DNA of 64,000 nucleotides from positions 124,001 to 188,000 of the forward strand of contig NC_067203.1 in NCBI RefSeq assembly GCF_026262505.1. The letters are read 5' to 3'. This document shows positions 46,268 through 56,999 of this stretch, in pieces. A model generated the notes under the pieces. It did no database searches. It saw only the letters and a program-made list of their open reading frames with translations, and was not told where the DNA came from. A program made the translations under genes and the position numbers. The stretch's first letter is position 1. Each line of letters opens with the position of its first letter. The stretch comes from Trichomonas vaginalis G3. Lineage: Eukaryota; Parabasalia; Trichomonadida; Trichomonadidae.

Positions 46268-46783
46268 ATGAATCCTTACAAAGGGTATGTCGATCGAATT
46301 TACCTAATTGGTATTTCCAATCAGATTGAAGAAGGTAAAATGACATGGGAAGAAGCTTGCACCCATGTTCCCATCGCCCCAACCCTTCAATCAAATGATT
46401 TCAAATATTTAGATGTTTCAAAATCTTTTTTACAAAATCAATTTAGCTTACAGAATATCCCATTGCCTAAAGGCAAGAAAGGTTGTAGGGTCAATCCCTA
46501 CGACCAAATCAAAGCTCTTGCTGTGATACATGACCACTGGGCCTTTCCCTGTGGTCAAACAAAACAATGGAAACGTTTGAAATTACAACAAATTGATGTA
46601 TCTTATAGAGAAGTACGCAGATACTTCAAAGAAAATCATTTCACCAAGACGCGATTAGAGCATGCCGGGCCAGAAACCGCAGTAAGATATTGGGCGCTAG
46701 TTAGTATACAAGTCTTGGGTATGGTGGCACTGCGTTCCACCTTACCCAATACTTGTGAATTTGACACTTTACAAAACCGTTAA
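46268..46783 (+). CDS. Orphan protein (171 aa), unknown
   Basis: M-N-P-Y-K-G-Y-V-D-R-I-Y-L-I-G-I, then T-W-E-E-A-C-T-H-V, a Gly/Lys step (P-K-G-K-K-G-C-R-V-N-P-Y-D-Q-I-K-A-L), D-H-W-A-F-P-C-G-Q-T and E-T-A-V-R-Y-W-A-L. Compact and mixed alpha/beta; two tryptophan/proline-rich steps suggest a small globular domain, but no family is recognised. Codon use is more even than in the Polinton genes. It stands between the 121-bp array and Polinton C and may be host or an element passenger. ATG at 46268 is chosen because an initiator-like TTCATTA precedes it. Confidence 0.5.
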   Translation: MNPYKGYVDRIYLIGISNQIEEGKMTWEEACTHVPIAPTLQSNDFKYLDVSKSFLQNQFSLQNIPLPKGKKGCRVNPYDQIKALAVIHDHWAFPCGQTKQWKRLKLQQIDVSYREVRRYFKENHFTKTRLEHAGPETAVRYWALVSIQVLGMVALRSTLPNTCEFDTLQNR

Positions 46784-46935
46784 CGTATATTTTACAACAC
46801 AAACGACAACACAAACGACAACACTAACTTAACCTTAAATATTTACAAAACCACCAACCACTTCACTAACGAACTCACTAATGTAAAAAATAAACGTTCT
46901 CACTATCATTCTCACTAACGACTTCACTAATGTTC
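46784..46935. other. Gap between orphan gene and first gene of Polinton C
   Basis: Contains short direct repeats ACAACAC-AAACG (46797-46825) and C-A-C-T-A-A-C-G-type steps (TTCACTAACG and TCACTAATG) between 46860 and 46935. The left end of Polinton C is probably near here, but no terminal inverted repeat can be tested because its other end is outside the window. Confidence 0.35.
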
Positions 46936-47229
46936 TCATAAATTTTCCTCAATATCTTCATCATCAGTGTTAACCCTATTGTAGTCATACTTGAAGCCAT
47001 AAACTTTCTCTAACTTCTTAACGTACAATTTACATAACTTACCTTCGTCATCGTATGGTTTAATGATATAACTATTTCTATCTTTATACACAGTCAATGA
47101 AAAGTCAACTGGTCTCGGATGTATTTGAAAGAACATGTTATGCTCAGGAAGGAAGAATAAATGTTTAAATGTATGTTTGTTATATGTGGAATTCGAATGA
47201 GTTGCTTTTGTTCTGTCATTTACATCCAA
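46936..47229 (-). CDS. Polinton C small protein (97 aa), unknown
   Basis: ATG at 47229. K-H-L-F-F-L-P-E-H-N-M-F-F-Q-I-H-P-R-P-V-D then an aromatic/charged beta-like domain (Y-I-I-K-P-Y-D-D-E-G-K-L) and an acidic tail. First gene visible on this side of C, transcribed leftward. No family recognised. Confidence 0.45.
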   Translation of the reverse strand: MDVNDRTKATHSNSTYNKHTFKHLFFLPEHNMFFQIHPRPVDFSLTVYKDRNSYIIKPYDDEGKLCKLYVKKLEKVYGFKYDYNRVNTDDEDIEENL

Positions 47230-47324
47230 ATAAAATAAAAATAATTAAAAATAAACTTAAAAATTAATGATATCACCACCTCACACGTATGAAAACATAG
47301 CACAAAAATAAATTTAGGTGAAGT

Positions 47325-47338
47325 GGTGAGATCTCACC
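47325..47338. promoter_or_regulatory. GGTGAGATCTCACC palindrome with iterons (C, left)
   Basis: AGGTGAAGT-GGTGAGATCTCACC-TCTTTTCACC: the same core and same iterated GGTGAA/TTCACC arms as at 33405, 57779, 58873 and 59687. It lies between the two small genes 46936-47229 and 47378-47614, upstream of the former. Confidence 0.65.
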
Positions 47339-47377
47339 TCTTTTCACCTCTTTTTTCACCCTGTTGAATTCATTGCT

Positions 47378-47614
47378 TTATAACTCTCTTCCTTTATCCA
47401 ACTCTTCTAACTTCTTCTTAAGTTCAGCAATGTTGTCTTCATGTAATTTAATCTTTCTCAAAATTCCTTCTTTATCTAATGGTTGCTTTATCTTTCTAAA
47501 CTGAACTCTACCATCCTTCATAGTATGAATGTAAAAACCTTCTGGAATAGTTCCTGATTTAATGTATTCTACCAAAAACTTTTGTTTCATTGCTTCAGTG
47601 ACTTTAGTCGTCAT
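47378..47614 (-). CDS. Polinton C small protein (78 aa) with FRK-motif domain
   Basis: ATG at 47614. F-Y-I-H-T-M-K-D-G-R-V-Q-F-R-K-I-K-Q-P-L matches in pattern F-Y-Y-V-S-Q-S-K-D-G-K-I-Y-V-R-K-R-K-V-P-L of the 144-residue capsid-side protein of B, so the two are paralogues. A leucine/glutamate helix (I-A-E-L-K-K-K-L-E-E-L) ends it. Possible capsid accessory protein; unproven. Confidence 0.45.
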   Translation of the reverse strand: MTTKVTEAMKQKFLVEYIKSGTIPEGFYIHTMKDGRVQFRKIKQPLDKEGILRKIKLHEDNIAELKKKLEELDKGREL

Positions 47615-47666
47615 TTCAATCAAATAAAAATTTTAATATTAAATAAAAATAACGTTATTTTTTCAG

Positions 47667-48125
47667 TAAGGAAACGCAGGAGTTTTACGATTTATTTGAG
47701 GAGTAGGTTCTGGTTTAAATGTTGGAGTCGGTTTAGGAGTTGACTTTTGAACAGGAGTTTGTACTTCCATAGGTTCAGGAGTCATTGAAGGTTTTGCTTG
47801 TGAAGGCGTTGGTTTTGGTTGGCGAAGGTGTTGGAGTTTGTTTAACTTCAGCTACTTCAGTATTATTTACAACATTTGCTTTATTTCTTTTCAACATCAT
47901 AACTGCTCCTGCTGTAGCTAGCAAACCTAGTGGGAGACCATATTTTATATAAGGACTTGACCAAATGCTATTTTTGACAGGAGCTGGTGGAACACCTAAC
48001 CTTGGTGAGACTGCTCTTTGCCATTGTGCAGCTCGTAAGAAATATTCAATAGGTGCTCCATAATCGTTTGGTAAAGTTTGTTTCATAGATGGTGAAGGTT
48101 CACGAGAGCTTGATGAAGAACTCAT
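47667..48125 (-). CDS. Polinton C single-pass membrane protein with Pro/Thr-rich tail (fossil)
   Basis: Starts at 48125 with a Ser-rich head (S-S-S-S-S-S-R-E-P-S), then P-N-D-Y-G-A-P-I-E-Y-F, a hydrophobic helix Y-G-L-P-L-G-L-L-A-T-A-G-A-V-M-M-L and a K-R-N-K stop. A Pro/Thr-rich segment (K-Q-T-P-T-P-S-P-T) follows. The repeat-rich tail runs on to about 47,667. Broken about once. A virion- or host-membrane-linked protein located just left of the capsid gene; the function is inferred only from the layout. Confidence 0.45.
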
Positions 48126-48201
48126 TTATAAGCTTTAAAAATAAACGTTCATCCTTTATTCCTCACTGTCGTCCGTAGCTAAGTTATAGTATCTAATCTT
48201 A

Positions 48202-49728
48202 TTATTGGGATGCCATTAGCACGCACTGAATGGCAAAGCAACAATCCCTCATAAATCCAATAAGTGGCTTTGGTACGTTTTCAGTTGCTAGTTCAATAGG
48301 TCCTTTAACAGACAATTTGTATGTTATTGGAGCAGTAGATGTTTGACCTTGCTGGAAGCAAAAGTCCACTTCTGTTGGAAAACCACATAAGAAATGTGTG
48401 TTGTCATAGCTATCCCATTTATGTTCCACACTACCATCATCCACCAATGACCTCATAACATCTTCATTAAATCCTATCATATCATTGTTTGTATTGCAAG
48501 CGTTCGCAACCATTTCATAAAATACAGGTCCATATGATTTTTCAGGTTCTGCAGGCATATTTCCATAAGCTCCCATGGAAAGCTGAAGATATTTAAACTT
48601 AGGGTTCTCAAAATTAACATAATAGTTGTCTTTCTTTCTAAATAGTGCCCAAATACTTTTAACATTAATAGGCGTATAAGCTGCTGTAAATGTTGCACTT
48701 GAACTATCTGTATTCTTTGAGAATGAACCGTCCATAGGAATCCAATCCATAACTTTAACAGGAAAACATAAAGCCTCGTTTGTATAATGTTCTACAAGTT
48801 CTGTATAAATGTTAGGGTCTAAAGAGAATGACTTTGGATGAATGAAACATTCATTAAAATCCATCTTTGTTCGAAATAGTTGCTGGGTTACAGTTGTAAT
48901 AGTAACTGTTCCACTAGCTTCTACTGCCTTCGTTATCATAGTGAATGGTTCATTCCATGGAACAAATTTATTTGTCGGTGGATTTGAATCTGAAGCAAAT
49001 GCAACTTTAAGAGTTGGATTGAAAGCAATGATATCATTTACAGATATAGATGTGCATTGTAAGGCGTCGCTACTGAACTTTACTTTAAGCTGAATGTTTC
49101 CTGCAAAAGCTGGAATAAATCGAATAGCTTCTAATGGAAGGAATCTTCTAACAGGAATTCTTAAACGAAGCTTAAAATCAAATGATTTTCCTGCTGTAAT
49201 TGGACCACTAACAATTTGTCCTGTTCTGCATGTTCCCGAATGACTCCATACATCTTCATGTCGAGTCTTTGAGAAAACATCTACTTTCTTTATTTGTTCG
49301 GTAGTTTGTGAGTTTGAAGTTATATATGCTTCTTCTCTTGCGTTGTCTTGAGAATATACGATACGACCATTTGCAAGGATTTGATATCCAGCAACTGCAT
49401 AGAAAGCGTCATCGAAACCAATCCAAAATCCTGGTGGGTTTGTTTTATTGGAACCTGAACCAATTTCTTTATCTACAATAAATTGACCTTCCATTTTATA
49501 CGTAATGAATGTATTGTAAAGGTCCAACATATTTTCACCAGGAGGTGAGAGATTGAATGTTACCCATGTGTTATCTTTAGCAGTTCCAGGTTGTGATGGA
49601 ATCTTTGCGTCAGAATATTTTCTATTAGTGTCACCAATTTGAACTGCATTGTCTATGATATCGAAATATGAGCGAATCTGATGAATATGCTCTGCTGGAG
49701 TAAATTCGTTTAGCTGTTCGTTCTGCAT
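48202..49728 (-). CDS. Polinton C major capsid protein (double jelly-roll)
   Basis: 508 residues, looks whole. V-T-F-N-L-S-P-P-G-E-N-M-L-D-L, P-P-G-F-W-I-G-F-D-D-A-F, V-A-G-Y-Q-I-L-A-N-G-R, L-R-I-P-V-R-R-F-L-P-L-E-A-I-R-F and A-F-N-P-T-L are the strand-rich segments, and the C-terminal ~125 residues include M-G-A-Y-G-N-M-P and G-Q-T-S-T-A-P-I-T-Y-K. It is the shell protein of the Polinton virion and the most intact capsid gene of the three elements. First ~380 residues nearly identical to B. Preceded by TTTATC and by the divergent small gene, as in B. Confidence 0.85.
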   Translation of the reverse strand: MQNEQLNEFTPAEHIHQIRSYFDIIDNAVQIGDTNRKYSDAKIPSQPGTAKDNTWVTFNLSPPGENMLDLYNTFITYKMEGQFIVDKEIGSGSNKTNPPGFWIGFDDAFYAVAGYQILANGRIVYSQDNAREEAYITSNSQTTEQIKKVDVFSKTRHEDVWSHSGTCRTGQIVSGPITAGKSFDFKLRLRIPVRRFLPLEAIRFIPAFAGNIQLKVKFSSDALQCTSISVNDIIAFNPTLKVAFASDSNPPTNKFVPWNEPFTMITKAVEASGTVTITTVTQQLFRTKMDFNECFIHPKSFSLDPNIYTELVEHYTNEALCFPVKVMDWIPMDGSFSKNTDSSSATFTAAYTPINVKSIWALFRKKDNYYVNFENPKFKYLQLSMGAYGNMPAEPEKSYGPVFYEMVANACNTNNDMIGFNEDVMRSLVDDGSVEHKWDSYDNTHFLCGFPTEVDFCFQQGQTSTAPITYKLSVKGPIELATENVPKPLIGFMRDCCFAIQCVLMASQ

Positions 49729-49755
49729 GTATTTACTTCAGATAAAAATATCTAT

Positions 49756-50179
49756 TTACTTCATTATTCTCACTCTTCTTCTTGGCATTCGTGGTGGAAG
49801 TTGTTTCTTGACATTTTCAATGAACTGTACATTCTCTTTTGTCTCAACTTCTTTCACTGGCGGGTCAGGGTTCTTTGACTCGGTTTGTTTTTCAATGAAA
49901 TTCACGAACTTTGCAATAAGCTCTTGGTTCGTTATTGAAAGTACATCTGGCTTCTTTTCTTCTGTTCTTTGGTGGCTCAGTTTGAACAGAAGGTTTTATA
50001 TGGGCTTCGCCCCTGCCATGCACCTTAATGTTGTCGCTCTCTGCATTCGCTAATGGAACCTTTCTTTTTCTTACGTATATTTTACCATCTTTACTCTGAC
50101 TTACATAATAGAAAGGATGTTGTATTCCTCTTGCGTCATTTAATATAATAGACTCTCGCTCTGATTTTGACAAGCTCAT
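49756..50179 (-). pseudogene. Polinton C counterpart of the 144-aa capsid-side gene (fossil)
   Basis: ATG at 50179 gives the same start as 25868 in B. Much the same sequence to about 49,756. Broken about once. It contains the GGGCTTCGCCC hairpin (50002-50012). Confidence 0.55.
50002..50022. repeat. Hairpin insert in Polinton C (50.0 kb)
   Basis: GGGC-TTC-GCCC (50002-50012) followed by C-TGCCATGCACC. First hairpin equals that at 27066-27076; the second has decayed. Confidence 0.45.
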
Positions 50180-50224
50180 TTTACATCGGTTAAAGTTTTA
50201 ATTTTGTTTTTTATCTGCAGTCAA

Positions 50225-50485
50225 ATGACTCAGACAAGCCCTACGGACAAGACCCAAGGGGTCATAGATGTTGAAGCATTGAAGAAAGAAATTCGTGAGC
50301 AAATTTTATCCGAACTGAAGGAACAAAAACAAGAACAAAAGCCAGAGAGACCAAAGAGAAAACTTAGTGAAAAACAACTAGCTGCATTAGCTGCTGGAAG
50401 ACAAAAGAACCCACGTTTGCTGGCGAAGAAAGCTAGAGAAGAAGCTGAAGCAAAAGCTAAAGAAGCTGAAGCAAAGAAAGAGTAA
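50225..50485 (+). CDS. Polinton C lysine/glutamate coiled-coil protein (86 aa)
   Basis: ATG at 50225. M-T-Q-T-S-P-T-D-K-T-Q, helix L-K-K-E-I-R-E-Q-I-L-S-E-L-K-E-Q-K, then K-R-K-L-S-E-K-Q-L-A-A-L-A-A-G-R, ending in alternating A/E/K helices. Looks whole here. Likely nucleic-acid-binding or scaffold by charge pattern; histone-like proteins are known in virions of this type, but no identity is claimed. Confidence 0.5.
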   Translation: MTQTSPTDKTQGVIDVEALKKEIREQILSELKEQKQEQKPERPKRKLSEKQLAALAAGRQKNPRLLAKKAREEAEAKAKEAEAKKE

Positions 50486-50489
50486 ATGG

Positions 50490-50509
50490 TTTATTTTTAT
50501 CCGAATTAA
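50490..50509 (+). promoter_or_regulatory. Polinton promoter-like motif TTTATTTTTATCC (C)
   Basis: Identical to 26178-26197. Directly precedes the ATG at 50510. Confidence 0.5.
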
Positions 50510-51360
50510 ATGTATAGACAAATACCTTTATCTGTTGCGTTCAGTAGTGAAAACCCTGACGTCAAAATAAAGGGGAACAGAGTAACGTTTAAGTTTCCAA
50601 CAGACTGGATTGTGAACATAAATGAAGAGAAGTACATTGGCATAACATCTATGTATATAACACGTGCTTTCAGAAAGGTTGACTTTATACTTCAAGTCGA
50701 GATAGAAAATGACGAACAGTCTTTAAGCGCCCAAAACATTCACATATACAAATACTTTAAAGACGATACAACATTGTTGCAATGTATGATTTCATTTAAT
50801 GAGATGTTCGAGAAAAAGTTCAACATTGAAGTACAAACTTTACAGCCTTTACGTGAGTTTCTTGCACAACTGAAAGAAGAAGGTAGTCAGCCACAACTTA
50901 TAGACTTTCATTATGAATTTAATGAAAATGAAGATGGAACTCATGACTGTCAATTCATTGTATTCTCACCATTCAATGAAGTCGCTAAAGAGAAAGAAAA
51001 TCCATTACGTATAAGATTTCAAATCTCTGAACCAAGTGATGATTTCAAGAATGTTTTCAATTATGATGCAATGCTTCCGAGGAAAAATGAATTTTCAAAG
51101 ATTGTAACACCTGGCATTTGGGATAGAAAGCAAGCTAATACTTTACTCTAATAAGCCAAGGCGTTGAAAATGAGTTCATTGGTCATACAAGAACTTCACC
51201 ACTTCCTAACCCTAAATACTATAAATTAACTGGCTTCAATCGTGAGTTTTGGATAGACATGTTCTCCACTCATGACCATAAATGCCAGTGTTCTTACCTC
51301 CAGATAAGGACTGTCTCTACATTGAAGCACAACTCTTAAACTCTACCATCGCAGTATTGT
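50510..51360 (+). pseudogene. Polinton C candidate minor capsid (penton-like) protein, fossil
   Basis: Same protein as 26198-27055 in B, with scattered substitutions concentrated around residues 95-135. It is broken about once or twice toward its end. Beta-rich, see the B copy. Confidence 0.5.
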
Positions 51361-51393
51361 AAAATCTACGCTAGCTTTATTTTTATCACGAAT

Positions 51394-51465
51394 GACCTCA
51401 TTCTGACTATATGACCTCATTCATGACCTCATTGCTGACCTCATTGCTGACAAAAATAAATGACC
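51394..51465 (+). repeat. Expanded ATGACCTCATT minisatellite in C
   Basis: C has five TGACCTCATT-type units between 51391 and 51450 where B (27106-27122) has one. The motif follows TTATTTTTATCACGA, which resembles the promoter block. Confidence 0.6.
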
Positions 51466-54400
51466 TCAGAACTTCAACTTACGAATAAAGCTTGTTTTAG
51501 TCGTTATTGAGAAGTTAAACTTCTCTTCAAAGCAAGGTTGACATGACTTACATAAGTCAAATCCAATCTCTTGACCGTCATAAAGTGCTTTATAAAGTTT
51601 CATGACACTGAACTCAGAGTCTTTGTCAAATTTTCCTTGCGGAACCATTAAACCTTTATCTTCATCATAGAAACACTGAACAGAGTCAGGAAACATTTCA
51701 TTAGCGGTTAAAGCAATAACATCTTGCTTCACGCCTTTCATTCTGCAGTGAAATGCAACTTCATTTAAATCGTTAGTGAGTAAGTCTATGTAAGTCTTCT
51801 TTCCACAAAATATTGACTTGTATGCTAAACTTTGTTTTCCAGGTGTTATTTCTGCGAAGTCAGAATGAAATTGACCTAATGTTTTACCAATAAGTTCTCT
51901 ACCGTATCTCTTCTTAAATTCATGAGCTAAACGTGGTATGTCTTCATTGTAAATGTGCATCGAATCTGTATCCTGATAAAATGCTTTTAATCCTAAGTCT
52001 TCAATCGTGCAAAACACTTCATTCATTATTCTCTTCGACATTGATAGAATATTAACACCAAGTGGACAGAAGTTAAAGTGTCTGCAAATGCTTTCGTTAG
52101 CTTGAAAATAGTTTTATCTGAACCATCCAAACCTTCGAACTTCACTATATGGTTGTAGTTTCTGATGGCATATCTTATAGCATCTTTGTCATCTACTATG
52201 GTTATTTTGACTCAATAGGAGATAGAATAGTTTTGCCATAAATACTGTTCAGAATGAGCTTTATATTTTCTTGCAAAGGATTTCCTTCTTTCTTATACTT
52301 TAACCTTAACTCAAACAACTTCTTTACTTCATCTCTTATTCTAATATCTCTGTTTCCATCGTAATAGTATCCTTGCAACACTTCACATTTGACACCTTGA
52401 TATTTTATGAGGTCTTGTAATGTTATATGGTCAACATACATTAAACAGCAAGTGTTTGAACTTCTGGGAACGTTAAGTTCTGGATTTAGTTCAGGGTCAC
52501 AAACTATTAAAGGAAAGTGTCTATGTATCCAATCTCTGTTATCTTAATGAGAACAAAGAAGCCAGACATAAACTTTTCACCAATGGGTTCCTTTTGGTCG
52601 TCATCGAATAAATGTCTCATGAGATACTCTGTGCTTAGCATCTCATCCTTCATACTTTGGAATTTCTAAAGTATAAATCTTGCTATAGCGGATGGATATA
52701 ATGAAACAGCGTCGAAGTCAGCAATAAGTTTCTTTTCGCTCTTTTGTTTCATGTTATCTGACAACATACATCTTCCACCTTGAATGCATCTCGAAATAAA
52801 TTCTCTTGGTTTATTTGAGAGGTCATAAAGATTTCCATTCGGGAAGTATACTCTGTTCTCAAACAATTTGTTAGCAATAGAACAAAATACTAACGTAGTC
52901 ATAAACGTTTAAATCAAACTCTTTCAATAAGTCATTGCGGAACTTTACAAAACCTTCTCTTAAAATTCTTACATCTTGTTTGCAATAAAATGAGCTATAT
53001 TTTTCTAAGTCGAAGTGGTTCTCATCTATTCTGCAACCTTTGATGGAATCTATGTTCTTCATGAACGTATCTGCATCCTGGATAAACTTACATGCTTCAG
53101 AAATGACACCAGTTCTGTTGTCATTTGCTAACAAAGTACTGCTGTAGTAGTTATATGGAAATACTTCTTTCGGTCCTGTTTGTAAGTTAAACATAGCAGG
53201 AAATAGTTTAAGCTTCTTATTTATAACACTGTAAGAGTCTTTTATAATAATTGCCCGTCCTTTATATAAGCCAGTTATTTGCATTGTTCGTGAACCTTTA
53301 ATGATGGGAGTTCCTTTCACTTCTGTCATGTGTCTTAAGATGAAGTTTATATCATCATAACTGAGGTTATGGAAATATATTAAACTCTTGTCAGGAAGTC
53401 GTTCCAAAAATTCTGTTGCACAGTTTTGACCCCATATGCTTTCACTCACTGAACCATCTTCACTGTCATAACAGATGTTAAAAGCTTTATGAAAGCCATC
53501 GTACTACACTCAAAGTCAGCAAAGAAAACGTGCTCAGGAATGAACTTGCACTTATTTTTATTTACTTCTTTTGACTCAGCTTTCTTCTTCAGTTGTACAC
53601 AATACTTTGGAGCATATGTCAAATCTTTAAATGGTGCAAGGTTCTGTTTATATAAGTCAGTCGTATATGTGAAAAGTTCTCCATAAGAAATAGGTTCGAA
53701 ATATTTGCACTCCCACAATGTTTTCATAACATCCCATAGAGGTGTAGTTCTATCCATGCGAACAATGTATTTATCTCTCTCATTGTATATATTTTCATCT
53801 GTTTTTCAATGTTCATTCCACCACACTCCTTCAAGATTTCTATATAGTTGCGAATGAAATATGTTGTCATTGGTAATCTTTCATTTAGCATGTAGTGGTC
53901 TTCAACAAGAAGTAAGTCAATAGTTCGAACAGTTTTACATTCTTTTGGTATGTATCCTTTATTTCATTATGTCTTTGAGTCATTGAAATAACCAATGGTA
54001 ACATTGAATGCTATACCTGTTGAATCGGAATTTCTTGTTACTTTACTTTGAGGAAAGTCTCTAACACGAATGACTTCTCTCATGTGGTCAATAGTTTCTT
54101 CATTTACTCCAGCCTGAATGCAAGCATAAACGAAACAATTGTCTTCTGTCATAAGTGTTGCAGTTCTTTTGTTCAGTTCATTGAAGATTTGGTAGCGTTC
54201 AAGATTTATAGGTAATGTGCAAAGATACTTCCAGAACTGACCGCTTCTCTTCTTATAAAACTTCTTTTCACCAAGGATTTCATTCCAGAAGTCATCTATA
54301 TCTTGTTTATCTCCTGTTTGTTTAAGTCTGTTCAATATCTTTTCTGTCTTTCTGTCAGTGTGCTTTCATCTCTATATGGTCTCTTTTTTGGTTTGCCTTT

Positions 54401-55285
54401 CTTTACATCTGACATCGTTAAGCCTTCATATTCTGTTAAATCATACATCTTTATTTCGGTAAGATTCTTTATGTTTGTCAAGAAGAAGTCATAGTGCATT
54501 TCAAACAATACCTGCAGCATTTGCTTCTATCTCTGATATAAAGTTCTCCTTCAGGAGCTGATGTAGTAATGTTCCAATATTATTGAGGTTTAACGTAGAA
54601 CATTCATACTTTCCACCAAGTTTATAACATACCATCCATCTTTGTTGGGAGTTTATTTTTAATCTTCTCTAAGAGTCTCATGAAAACCTTACCGAAATGT
54701 TTGTGTAAATAGTCTCTGTTTTGGTTCATCTAAAGCTTCGATGTTAAAGTCAATGAGTCTATTGCCTGACTTCACATTTTCTCTTCCTATTCTCTTCATC
54801 TTTTCTTTAACCATCTCTCACCTTCTTTTGGTTTGTCGTCAATGGAACGAATGACATCGTTAGCTTTGCGAACTTGTTCTATAGCACTTTTAAACATCTC
54901 TCTTCTCTGTTGTTTCAGTGTGTCGTCTCTCTTTCGTGTTTCACCAACGTTTGCATTTGTTATGTCAAACATCTCTTGACGAACGTCATGCGAAAGAGCT
55001 TTACGAGTATGACCAACGTTTGCATTTGTTATGTCAAACATTTCTCTTCTTACTTCATGAGGTATTGAACGTCTATGATATAAGTCAATAGCAACGTCAT
55101 TTAAAGGAAATGCTCTTGCATTTATGAACTCATGAATTCTATCATAAGTTATTTCACCATTGTAGTCATTGAGGATGTCAGCGAGTGCTTTTTGTTTGTC
55201 GCGTAATGTTTTGCAACATCTATGTTAGCTTCTGTAAGAAGTTGTTTTATTCCGAGTGTTCTAACTTAGACAACTTCCGATACAT
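51466..55285 (-). pseudogene. Polinton C DNA polymerase B (protein-primed type), fossil
   Basis: Same gene as 27137-30906 in B. Exonuclease (F-A-D-F-E-C-S and F-H-N-L-S-Y-D), motif A (D-F-D-A-V-S-L-Y-P-S), motif B (L-I-L-N-S-I-Y-G) and motif C (Y-Q-D-T-D-S-M-H) are all visible, in order. It carries about ten breaks. The N-terminal part has a tandem duplicate of the segment E-M-F-D-I-T-N-A-N-V-G (54945-55060) that B has once. It lacks the palindromic insert of B (matching place 55119). Confidence 0.85.
54945..55060 (-). repeat. Duplicated segment in the PolB N-terminal region of C
   Basis: M-F-D-I-T-N-A-N-V-G-x-T-R is present twice, spaced 26 codons, in C but once in B. Confidence 0.7.
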
Positions 55286-55373
55286 CTTTAGTAGGAAATA
55301 AAAAAATTTCTTAGAAAAAATTAGATTAGATTTTTTTAAGTTATTTTCAAAATAATTTAATATTTTTATTTTA

Positions 55374-55847
55374 ATGAAACACATGCAAGATTGCAAGTTC
55401 TTTTCATACAATGCTCTCGCTACTGCCATCAAGAATGAGTTCAATGGTGCTTCAAACGTTAATGTTATCTTTAACAAGAAGTTTGTGAAAGAATCTAAGT
55501 TTGGTCAGTATGTCAGACCATTAGCTATCGTCATTGACCGCAAACGTTATACTTCACAAGAATTAGCAGTAGTTTTGAAACAAAAGAGTTTCTTCGTGAA
55601 TGTCAAAGATACTCATTATACTATTATAAAGAACTCCAACATTGACTTCTTCAGTATTACTATGAATCTTTCCGAACAGAAAGAATATAAGAAGGGTGAA
55701 ACAAATGTGAAATATTATCCTTCATCTCTGAAGACAATAACGAACAAAGATGTTATACAGAAATTCTTACCAAAGGTTGAAGAAGCTTCAATTGACATTG
55801 ACGAAGGAAGTGAAATGGTTGAAGAAATTGACCCTGAAGCTATTTAA
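55374..55847 (+). CDS. Polinton C protein (157 aa), unknown, same as in B
   Basis: Differs from 30996-31469 by few residues; looks whole. ATG preceded by TTTAATATTTTTATTTTA. See the B copy. Confidence 0.55.
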   Translation: MKHMQDCKFFSYNALATAIKNEFNGASNVNVIFNKKFVKESKFGQYVRPLAIVIDRKRYTSQELAVVLKQKSFFVNVKDTHYTIIKNSNIDFFSITMNLSEQKEYKKGETNVKYYPSSLKTITNKDVIQKFLPKVEEASIDIDEGSEMVEEIDPEAI

Positions 55848-55865
55848 GCAAAAATATATTTTTGG

Positions 55866-56081
55866 TTAGTCTTCATATCGATATTTTACAACAATTCCCC
55901 AATGTATAAACTTTTCATACGCTTTTTCATAAGCTTTATATACCTTCAGAAATTTTGCATAATCTTTAGAAGCATTTAGATATTGTTTAAATGCTTTGTA
56001 TGTCTTCAAAAATTTTGCATAATCTTTTACATGTTGTTCGTTCTCTTCTTCTGTCATGAGTTCCGAATATTCTAAATTCAT
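55866..56081 (-). CDS. Polinton C small repeat protein (71 aa), same as in B
   Basis: Protein identical to 31488-31703, two D-Y-A-K-F-L-K-x-Y-K-A copies. Conservation between B and C at the protein level while PolB decays suggests recent copying or residual selection, not decidable here. Confidence 0.55.
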   Translation of the reverse strand: MNLEYSELMTEEENEQHVKDYAKFLKTYKAFKQYLNASKDYAKFLKVYKAYEKAYEKFIHWGIVVKYRYED

Positions 56082-56136
56082 GTTCTTTCATATGAGATAA
56101 AATTTTATAAAAAAAATAAAATTAGCTTAGATTTTT

Positions 56137-56963
56137 TTATTCTTCCTCTTTGAAGTTATCGAAATATTCTGTTATCTTTTCTTTCAGTAATGGTAAGTCT
56201 TCTTTGAATGTAAGTATTGTGCAACCTTTGATGTCATAGTGTGTTTGAGGAAGAGTATTTTTGACAATTTCCTTTATTTGCTCATTCGGTGTCATTGAAA
56301 TCGGTAAGTTTTCACGATAGAACCAGTTTCTGTCAGATTTATATATTTGAGCGAGGTCATAAAAGCTCTTGTTGTTTCTTCTGACTAAATGCAACATAAC
56401 CATATCTTTATCTTCTTCTTTCTCCATCTCTTCAGTATATATCATATACTTATAGCTTTTTTCCTTTCCTTTTGGTACTGAACGTGGTATTCTTTTCTGT
56501 ATGCTTTTGTCTTTGGATTCAATGACTTCATCTTTTGCTTGAAGTTTCTTTTCCATCTCTTCACGTTCTGCTTTATATAGTTCATCTAACATCATGAAAA
56601 TATACAAGCATAACGAGGTGAAGCCCACATTGCTACAGCATTTACTAAAAGTCTATGAACATAATAACCTTTTCAAACCAGGTGCAAATTCTTGCGATTT
56701 TCGTACGGAATCTCTTCCCTCGGTTTTCCGAGGGTAGCAAACATATGAGGAAATTCTTCTAAAAGTTCTTTTGTCTGTTGGTTTTCAAACCAATGATATG
56801 CTTGCTTTGTAGACTGAAGAGCGTTCATTATACTTTGCATTTGGTACATGTCATCTTTGACTGAACGAATGAGACGTAACTGTTTGTTATACTGTATGTA
56901 CTCGTATTCTTCATTTATGGTTTCATGAACGATAGCAGTTGTTGTGTTCTCTGTTGTTGTCAT
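56137..56963 (-). pseudogene. Polinton C KilA-N protein (fossil)
   Basis: Counterpart of 31758-32585 in B with the same KilA-N part, coiled coil and C-terminal segment. Broken about once or twice. Divergent neighbour sequence to 57,000 is AT-rich promoter-like. Confidence 0.6.
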
Positions 56964-56999
56964 TACTGTCTTTATATTCCGGATAAAAAAATAAATAAA

